NCBI RefSeq assembly: GCF_001475545.1
Contig: NZ_LDQC01000060.1
Location: 1 to 64,000 of the forward strand
DNA: 64,000 nucleotides
Direction of reading: 5' to 3'
DNA from: Curtobacterium luteum
GTDB lineage: Bacteria > Actinomycetota > Actinomycetes > Actinomycetales > Microbacteriaceae
Shown here: positions 59,000 to 64,000 of the stretch, piece after piece
Layout: each line of letters opens with the position of its first letter
Position numbering within the stretch: position 1 is the stretch's first letter
Notes under the pieces: generated by a model
What the model was told of the DNA's origin: nothing
Databases searched by the model: none
The model's input: the letters and a program-made list of their open reading frames with translations, nothing else
Position numbers and translations under genes: made by a program

Positions 59000-59764
59000 T
59001 CAGGTGCGGACCAGCGGCTCCACCGTCGCGAGGTCCTCGCCGATCCCGACGTCCACGAGTTCGATGCGCCCGGCGAGCGTCGCGGCCGGCCCGACCAGGA
59101 GCCCTGCCTTCACCCCGCCGAACGTCACCGTGACGTCCGCGTGCAGCACGTGGTCGTCCGCGACCCCGCCCGTGTCGACGTCGATCCCGCTCGGCACGTC
59201 GACGGCGACGACGAACGGCGCCCGTTGGTCGCGGGCGAGTTCCCGCAGCGCGTCGACGACCTCGCGCGCCGGGGAGCGCAGCGGCCCGGACGCCCCGATG
59301 CCGAGGATCCCGTCGAGCACGAGGTCGGCGTCGAGCGCGGCCGTCGCCGCGACGGTCGCGAGGCGGTCGCCCTCGTCCGGCACCACCGCCCGCAGGATGT
59401 CCGCCGCCCCCGCGTCGGTCGCGCCCGCCTCGGGGGCGGCAGGGCCGTCCAGGAGGCGCGCCCCGGCCTCCAGTGCCGCTTCCAGGCCCGCCTCGTGGAC
59501 GCGTGATCCGACGCGCAGGACCGTCACGTGCCTCCCGGCCGTCGCCAACCGCGCGCCTGCGAACAGGGCGTCGCCGCCGTTGTCACCGCTGCCCACCAGC
59601 AGCAGGACGGCCCCCGGGCCGTCGCCGGGCCGCACCGCCGGGTCGTCGAGGAGGTCCGAGACGATGCGTGCGAGCCCGTCGGCCGCCCGCTGCATCAGTT
59701 GTTCACCCGCGTCGAGGTGCGGCCGCTCCGCCGCCCGGATCTGGTCCGCTCCGTACCCGTCCAT
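59000..59764 (-). CDS. nnrE: NAD(P)HX epimerase, YjeF N-terminal domain
   Basis: Epimerises damaged, hydrated NAD(P)H so that the dehydratase can repair it. Length 254. GSGDNGGDALFAGARLA is the family signature and FVVAVDVPSGIDVDTGG the second motif; TVTFGGVKAGLL follows. The C-terminal dehydratase (NnrD) domain found in fused versions is absent here and must be encoded elsewhere. ATG 59764 is used; a GTG at 59773 is possible. Confidence 0.87.
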   Translation of the reverse strand: MDGYGADQIRAAERPHLDAGEQLMQRAADGLARIVSDLLDDPAVRPGDGPGAVLLLVGSGDNGGDALFAGARLATAGRHVTVLRVGSRVHEAGLEAALEAGARLLDGPAAPEAGATDAGAADILRAVVPDEGDRLATVAATAALDADLVLDGILGIGASGPLRSPAREVVDALRELARDQRAPFVVAVDVPSGIDVDTGGVADDHVLHADVTVTFGGVKAGLLVGPAATLAGRIELVDVGIGEDLATVEPLVRT

Positions 59765-59798
59765 GGCGACCACAGTGCCCCGCTAGCCTGGGGTCGCC

Positions 59799-60590
59799 AT
59801 GTCACTCGTCCCCGAAGCGCCCCGCCCCCGTGCCGTGATGTCCCAGGACGGCCTCCCGATCGCGACCTACGACTTCGGCGACCCGGACGCACCCGTCGTC
59901 GTCGCGGTGCACGGCTTCGCCTCCGGTGCCCTCCTCAACTGGCACGCCTCCGGGTGGACCCGCGACCTGCTCCGCGCCGGGTACCGGGTCGTCGCGATCG
60001 ACCAACGGGGGCACGGCGCCTCCGCGAAGCCGCACGAGCCGTCCGCGTACTCGATGGAGCTCCTCGTCGCGGACGTCGTCAGCGTGATCGACACGTACCT
60101 GCTCGACGACGTCGCCTACCTCGGCTACTCGCTCGGCGCGCGCGTCGGCTGGCACACCGCCGAACAGCTGCCCGACCGGGTGTCGCGGGCAGTCCTCGGC
60201 GGCATCCCTGACGCCGACCCGATGCGCCGCGTGGCCGTGGACCAGGCGAAGGCGCACCTCGCGGACGGCACGCCCATCGAGGACCGGGTGACGAACGGGT
60301 ACCTCACGATGGCGGGGAACGTCGAGGGCAACGACCTCCGGGCGCTCGTCGCGATGGTCGAGGGGATGCGGGACAGCATCGAGCCGACACCGGAGAACGC
60401 GCCGGCGCAGCCGCTGCTCATGGCGGCGGGGAGCGAGGACGGCATCCGGGACAGCGCGGTGCGGCTCGCCGCGGCGGCGCCGGACGCCGGGTTCTTCGAG
60501 ATCCCGGGGCGGAACCACTTCAATGCGCCGACGTCCCGCGCGTTCAGGGAAGCGGCGATCGCGTTCCTCGGGGGCGCAACCACGCGGTGA
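59799..60590 (+). CDS. alpha/beta-fold hydrolase
   Basis: A 263-residue serine hydrolase. AVHGFASGALLNW is the oxyanion region, GYSLGARVGW the nucleophile elbow with Ser, EDGIRDSAV the acid region, and PGRNHFNAPTSRAF the catalytic His. Substrate unknown. TAGCCT (59784-59789) stands 9 bases before the ATG. The last 50 bases are duplicated out of frame after the stop (60601-60650). Confidence 0.83.
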   Translation: MSLVPEAPRPRAVMSQDGLPIATYDFGDPDAPVVVAVHGFASGALLNWHASGWTRDLLRAGYRVVAIDQRGHGASAKPHEPSAYSMELLVADVVSVIDTYLLDDVAYLGYSLGARVGWHTAEQLPDRVSRAVLGGIPDADPMRRVAVDQAKAHLADGTPIEDRVTNGYLTMAGNVEGNDLRALVAMVEGMRDSIEPTPENAPAQPLLMAAGSEDGIRDSAVRLAAAAPDAGFFEIPGRNHFNAPTSRAFREAAIAFLGGATTR

Positions 60591-60600
60591 CACCGTTCGG

Positions 60601-60650
60601 TGCGCCGACGTCCCGCGCGTTCCGGGAAGCGGCGATCGCGTTCCTCCGGG
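60601..60650 (+). repeat. partial duplicate of the hydrolase gene 3' end
   Basis: Bases from TGCGCCGACGTCCCGCGCGT onward repeat 60524-60573 with a 77-bp period and few changes. Since 77 is not a multiple of three and a stop precedes it, the copy is not translated with the gene. Confidence 0.85.
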
Positions 60651-60751
60651 GCTGACGGCGGCCGCCGTGTCCGGTCGGGAAGGTGCCCGCTGCCTGTCCG
60701 GCGGGCGCTGACAGGTACTCGCAGGTCCTCGCTGGCGGAGGGGCCCCGGCG

Positions 60752-60757
60752 TACCGT
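60752..60757 (+). promoter_or_regulatory. leaderless -10 box of the aldo/keto reductase gene
   Basis: TACCGT, 7 bases before the ATG at 60765. Confidence 0.5.
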
Positions 60758-60764
60758 CCCGCCC

Positions 60765-61796
60765 ATGGACTACAGACTCCTCGGCAACAGCGGGACATCG
60801 GTGTCGACGCTGACCCTCGGCACCATGACCTTCGGCAGCGAAGCCGACGAACCCACCTCCCACCAGATGCTCGACACGTTCGTCGCGGCCGGCGGCACGC
60901 TCGTCGACACCGCCGACGTGTACTCCGGCAACGAGTCCGAGCGGATCATCGGCCGCTGGCTGAAGGCCCACCCGACCGAGGCGCAGCAGGTCGTCCTCGC
61001 CACCAAGGGCCGCTTCCCCCAGGGCGACGGACCGAACGACGTCGGACTCTCCCGCCGTCACCTCTCCCGCGCGCTCGACGCCTCGCTCGATCGGCTCGGC
61101 GTCGAGACCATCGACCTGTACCAGATGCACGCCTGGGACGCCCTCACCCCGATCGACGAGACCCTGCGCTTCCTCGACGACGCCGTCTCGGCCGGCAAGA
61201 TCGTCTCCTACGGCTTCTCGAACTACCTTGGGTACCAGATCACCAAGGCGGTCTACGAGGCGAAGGGCCACGGCTGGGCGCCGCCGGTCACGCTCCAGCC
61301 GCAGTACAACCTCCTCGTCCGCGACATCGAGCACGAGGTCGTGCCGGCCTGCCTCGACGCCGGTATCGGCCTGCTGCCCTGGTCGCCCCTCGCCGGCGGG
61401 TGGCTCTCCGGGAAGTACCAGCGCGACGAGGCCCCCACCGGTGCCACGCGCCTCGGCGAGAACCCGCAGCGCGGCATGGAGGCGTGGGAGGCCCGAAACG
61501 GCGACGAGCGCACCTGGGCCGTGCTCGACGCGGTGTCCGCCGTCGCCGACGCGCACGGGGCCTCGAAGTCCCAGGTCGCCCTCGCCTGGCTGCTCGCCCA
61601 GCCGGCCGTCACGAGCGTGATCCTCGGCGCCCGCACGGTGTCGCAGCTCGAGGACAACCTCGGCGCCGCCGACCTCGTGCTCGACGAGGCCGAACTGCGG
61701 TCGCTCACCGAGGCCAGCGCTCCCCGGATCGACGACTACCCGTACGGAACCGCAGGTGTGGCGCAGCGGAACCGCGACATCACGGGAGGCCGCTGA
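60765..61796 (+). CDS. aldo/keto reductase
   Basis: NADPH-dependent (beta/alpha)8 oxidoreductase, 343 residues. GGTLVDTADVYSGNESERII holds the catalytic Asp and Tyr, VLATKGRFPQG the Lys, and DLYQMHAWD the His; IVSYGFSNYLGYQ and the late SVILGARTVSQLEDNLGA bind NADPH. It fits the AKR11/YajO-like group. Substrate unknown. Confidence 0.88.
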   Translation: MDYRLLGNSGTSVSTLTLGTMTFGSEADEPTSHQMLDTFVAAGGTLVDTADVYSGNESERIIGRWLKAHPTEAQQVVLATKGRFPQGDGPNDVGLSRRHLSRALDASLDRLGVETIDLYQMHAWDALTPIDETLRFLDDAVSAGKIVSYGFSNYLGYQITKAVYEAKGHGWAPPVTLQPQYNLLVRDIEHEVVPACLDAGIGLLPWSPLAGGWLSGKYQRDEAPTGATRLGENPQRGMEAWEARNGDERTWAVLDAVSAVADAHGASKSQVALAWLLAQPAVTSVILGARTVSQLEDNLGAADLVLDEAELRSLTEASAPRIDDYPYGTAGVAQRNRDITGGR

Positions 61797-61946
61797 CCGC
61801 GCGCTGCGACGTCCATGCGGAAAGCCGCGCAATCGGCCGGGACGTGTGGACTTCGGGTCCGACGCGGTGTCATCCTCTTCCCACGACCGGCTGGTTACCG
61901 CGTCGAGCGATGAGGAACACCCCCTGATCCGTGTTCCACGTACGCC

Positions 61947-61979
61947 GGAGGCCCGGGCGACCAAGTCGCCCGGGCCTCC
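61947..61979. terminator. GGAGGC-type hairpin before tRNA-Thr
   Basis: GGAGGCCCGGGCGA and TCGCCCGGGCCTCC form a perfect 14-bp stem with a 5-base loop. It lies 20 bases beyond the 3' end of tRNA-Thr and could end either the reductase or the tRNA transcript. The rest of 61797-61999 holds nothing I recognise. Confidence 0.75.
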
Positions 61980-61999
61980 GTCTTCCCCTGGGGACGAGG

Positions 62000-62071
62000 G
62001 CCGGCAGCGGGACTCGAACCCGCAACCCCCGTATTACAAGTACGGTGCGCTACCAATTGCGCCATGCCGGC
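62000..62071 (-). tRNA. tRNA-Thr (anticodon UGU)
   Basis: A cloverleaf with acceptor GCCGGCA/TGCCGGC, D arm GCGC/GCGC, anticodon arm CCGTA-CTTGTAA-TACGG (anticodon TGT), five-base variable loop and T arm GCGGG-TTCGAGT-CCCGC. CCA is not encoded; the discriminator would be C from base 61999, which is uncommon. Confidence 0.94.
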
Positions 62072-62104
62072 TGACGCGCCCACTCTACCGGGACGCGTCC
62101 GCGC

Positions 62105-62506
62105 TCACTCCGCCGCCGAGAAGTTCAGCGAGATGGAGTTCATGCAGTACCGGTCACCCGTCGGGGTGCCGAAGCCGTCCGGGAACACGTGCCCCAGGTG
62201 GCCACCGCAGTTCGCGCAACGGACCTCGGTGCGCTGCATCCCGAGGGAGTTGTCCTCGATGAGCTGCACGGCGTCCGGACGGACCGACTCGTAGAACGAC
62301 GGCCAGCCGCAGCCGGAGTCGAACTTGGTCCCGCTCTTGAACAGCTCCGCACCGCACGCCGCACACGTGTAGACGCCGGCGCGCTCCTCGTCCAGGAGCT
62401 CACCCGTCCACGGGCGCTCGGTGCCGGCCTGACGCAGGACGGCGTACTGGTCCGGGGAGAGCTCCTCGCGCCACTGGGCGTCGGACTTGTCGACGTTGTA
62501 TGCCAT
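62105..62506 (-). CDS. msrB: methionine sulfoxide reductase B
   Basis: Reduces methionine-R-sulfoxide in proteins. Length 133. Zinc cysteines are Cys48/Cys51 (YTCAACG) and Cys97/Cys100 (VRCANCGGH); the catalytic Cys121 is in DRYCMNS, and GCGWPSFYES carries a second Cys66 region. AGGAGGAAGC precedes the ATG. Single gene, divergent from a GNAT gene. Confidence 0.96.
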   Translation of the reverse strand: MAYNVDKSDAQWREELSPDQYAVLRQAGTERPWTGELLDEERAGVYTCAACGAELFKSGTKFDSGCGWPSFYESVRPDAVQLIEDNSLGMQRTEVRCANCGGHLGHVFPDGFGTPTGDRYCMNSISLNFSAAE

Positions 62507-62550
62507 TGCTTCCTCCTGCTCCTCGGCCGCTGCTGGACGGCCACCTTCAG

Positions 62551-62556
62551 TAAACT
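62551..62556 (+). promoter_or_regulatory. leaderless -10 box of the GNAT gene
   Basis: TAAACT, 7 bases before the ATG at 62564. Confidence 0.5.
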
Positions 62557-62563
62557 CGCGCCG

Positions 62564-63031
62564 ATGTCCGAACATTCCGTGCACCGCGCCCGCTGGGACC
62601 GTCTGACGACGGACGAACTGTACGGCATCGTGGTGCTCCGGAACCGCGTCTTCGCCCTCGAGCAGCGGGTCACCGCCGAGGACTTCGACGGCCGTGACCG
62701 GCACGCCGACACCGAGCACTGGTGGTTCGGAACGGACACCGAAGCCGTCGGGTACCTGCGTCTCGTCCGGCCCGCCGCCGACGAGGCACACCCGGGCGAC
62801 GCGACCCCTCCGGAGTGGGTGATCGGCCGGGTCGCGACCGACCCCCGTCACCGCGGCCGGGGCATCGCGGGCCGCCTGGTCGCAGCGGTCCTCGCGGAGC
62901 ACGGGCACGACCCGTTCGTCCTGCACGCGCAGGAGTACGTCGCCGGGCTCTACGAGCAGCACGGCTTCGTCCGCTTCGGTGACCCGTACGTGGAGGCCGG
63001 CATCACCCACGTCGGGATGCACCGCCCGTGA
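62564..63031 (+). CDS. GNAT acetyltransferase, ElaA-like
   Basis: A 155-residue N-acetyltransferase. ELYGIVVLRNRVFALEQRV at the N-terminus is the ElaA pattern and VATDPRHRGRGIAGRLVAAV is the acetyl-CoA-binding motif A; LYEQHGFVRFGDPYVEAGI ends the fold. Substrate unknown. Its stop overlaps the next gene's GTG. Confidence 0.85.
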   Translation: MSEHSVHRARWDRLTTDELYGIVVLRNRVFALEQRVTAEDFDGRDRHADTEHWWFGTDTEAVGYLRLVRPAADEAHPGDATPPEWVIGRVATDPRHRGRGIAGRLVAAVLAEHGHDPFVLHAQEYVAGLYEQHGFVRFGDPYVEAGITHVGMHRP

Positions 63032-64000
63032 CGACGCGGGACCGCTACCGCGCCTACGCCGACCGCATCGAACCGGTCTCCCCGTCGTACGCAGCCTGGG
63101 CACGGTCGCTCGACGACGACCTCGTCGCGCTCCTCGACTCGGTCCCGGAGCAGCGCCGGCAGCCCGAGCTGGTCTTCGCGGTCGCCCGGCGACTCGGTGC
63201 GGACCCGACGGATCCCGACGCGCTCCGCGCACTCGGCCGGGAGGCACGGCTCGACCTGGCCACGCAGCTGCCGTCCGCCACGGTGCAGGCCAACGACCCG
63301 CGCCGGGCCGCGCCGGTCGTCCCGCTGTTCGCGGCGCTCACCGCGAGGTCGTCGCGGCCGATCGCCCTCGTCGATGCGGGAGCCGCGGCGGGGCTCTGCT
63401 CCATCCCGGACCGCGTGACCCTGGACTACGTCGTCACGGACCGCGGGGGCGAGCGTGTCCGGATGCACACCCCGGCAGCCGAGGGACCCCTGCTCCACCT
63501 CGTCGCCGAGGCTCGGGGCGCCGTCCCGGCCCCGGCAGCGCACCCGTGGTCGATCGGGACGCGCGTCGCCCTCGACCCGAACCCGATCGACCTCGCCGAA
63601 CCGGGCGCCTTCGACCGGCTGGTCGAGGCGGTCCCGCCCGAAGCGACGGACCGGACCACGCTGATGCGCGAGGCGGCGTCCGCGGCGCTCGCCGTGCCTC
63701 CCGTCCGACTCCGGGGGAGCCTGCCCGGTGACCTCGACCGCGCACTCGACCACCTGCCGGGCGGCTGCGAGCCGGTCGTCCTCACGACCGGCACACTCGT
63801 GTACGTGCCGGGCGTGGACCGACAGCGGGTCGTCGACCGTCTCACGGAGCGCGGCGTGCACTGGATCGCCCTCGAGCGGACCGGCATCCTCGACGGGGTC
63901 GCGGCGACCCTGCCCGCCGACGTCGACCGGGACGACCCGGACGCGTTCGCGACCGTCTCGCTCGACGGGGTCGCGGTCGCCGTGTGCGACCCGTTCGGGA
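63028..64000 (+). CDS. DUF2332 family protein (3' end outside window)
   Basis: The frame is open from GTG 63028 to the window end, 324 residues seen. RDRYRAYADRIEPVSPSYAA at the start, QRRQPELVFAVARRLG and ALVDAGAAAGLCSIPDRVTL fit DUF2332, a family with methyltransferase-like features and no known activity. A variant dispersed-motif copy (63235-63253) lies in frame. GTGA overlap with the GNAT gene indicates one transcript. Confidence 0.78.
   Translation, partial: MTTRDRYRAYADRIEPVSPSYAAWARSLDDDLVALLDSVPEQRRQPELVFAVARRLGADPTDPDALRALGREARLDLATQLPSATVQANDPRRAAPVVPLFAALTARSSRPIALVDAGAAAGLCSIPDRVTLDYVVTDRGGERVRMHTPAAEGPLLHLVAEARGAVPAPAAHPWSIGTRVALDPNPIDLAEPGAFDRLVEAVPPEATDRTTLMREAASAALAVPPVRLRGSLPGDLDRALDHLPGGCEPVVLTTGTLVYVPGVDRQRVVDRLTERGVHWIALERTGILDGVAATLPADVDRDDPDAFATVSLDGVAVAVCDPFG

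Noticed and set aside
59447-59462. Dispersed-motif copy in nnrE (CCAGGAGGCGCGCC)
   Set aside because: The match is limited to GGAGGC and fits ordinary coding of the protein.
60600-60764. An N-terminal extension of the aldo/keto reductase
   Set aside because: The extension would consist of the duplicated hydrolase tail; the ATG at 60765 begins at the normal family N-terminus and follows a -10 box.

Overview
The window is high-GC actinobacterial chromosome, most likely Microbacteriaceae and probably Curtobacterium or a close relative. This is inferred from gene content and order: GlnR next to mycothiol synthase MshD, SenX3-RegX3 beside PhoU and phosphoglycerate mutase, CarD-IspDF-CysS-RlmB, PPK beside a MutT1-like hydrolase, and a SigK/RskA pair. 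Coding density is high. Genes are packed with GTGA/ATGA four-base overlaps, GTG starts are common, and many genes have a TANNNT box 6-7 bases before the start codon, as expected for leaderless mRNAs. I see no prophage, insertion sequence or CRISPR array.

Layout. 1-2.8 kb: end of an ABC importer operon (two permeases, one ATPase). 2.9-7.7 kb: Nudix hydrolase, nagB under a DasR/NagR-like palindrome, a MalY/PatB lyase, a drug exporter and small unknowns. 7.7-10.8 kb: a four-gene operon of RsbU-like phosphatase, a BLUF-like domain fused to a TetR-like domain, an SRPBCC protein and a DUF4166 protein. 10.9-12.5 kb: ECF sigma factor with a membrane partner. 12.5-15 kb: purU, a YrdB-like protein and nagA. 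15.3-18.6 kb: MarR/MFS pair, then a MarR regulator divergent from an NmrA-like reductase with a perfect inverted-repeat operator between them. 18.6-21.7 kb: DUF2017 and clpS, divergent from glyA-folD under a ZTP riboswitch. 22.4-26.5 kb: galactose cluster (galK, galT, DeoR regulator, galM).

26.5-27.7 kb: a small accessory-looking zone with an unknown gene, tandem 22-bp repeats, two extra copies of the 3' half of tRNA-Lys, and tRNA-Lys(UUU). 27.8-30.4 kb: sigK-rskA. 30.8-38.4 kb: phosphate block (pstSCAB, MutT1-like, ppk) with PHO boxes. 38.5-43.4 kb: mshD, glnR, small membrane proteins, nitrobindin-like, ygfZ and a methyltransferase. 43.4-47.5 kb: gpmA, a P-loop kinase, phoU, senX3-regX3. 47.7-52.7 kb: lipoprotein, carD, ispDF, cysS, rlmB. 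53-64 kb: DUF4032 kinase-like protein, MsiK/UgpC ATPase, DsbA-like thioredoxin, zinc metallopeptidase, glycerol dehydrogenase, NAD(P)HX epimerase, hydrolase, aldo/keto reductase, tRNA-Thr(UGU), msrB, GNAT, DUF2332 (cut by the window end).

Three things stand out. One is the BLUF-like/TetR fusion, whose BLUF domain has Phe8 and Gly50 where flavin photochemistry needs Tyr8 and Gln50. The second is the tandem array of tRNA-Lys 3' halves, which looks like an attachment-site scar. The third is a set of unexplained repeats: a 20-base dispersed motif (GGCCTGGAGGCACGGATCGC) in intergenic DNA and in protein linkers, palindromic elements with covarying arms, and a shared terminator hairpin family.
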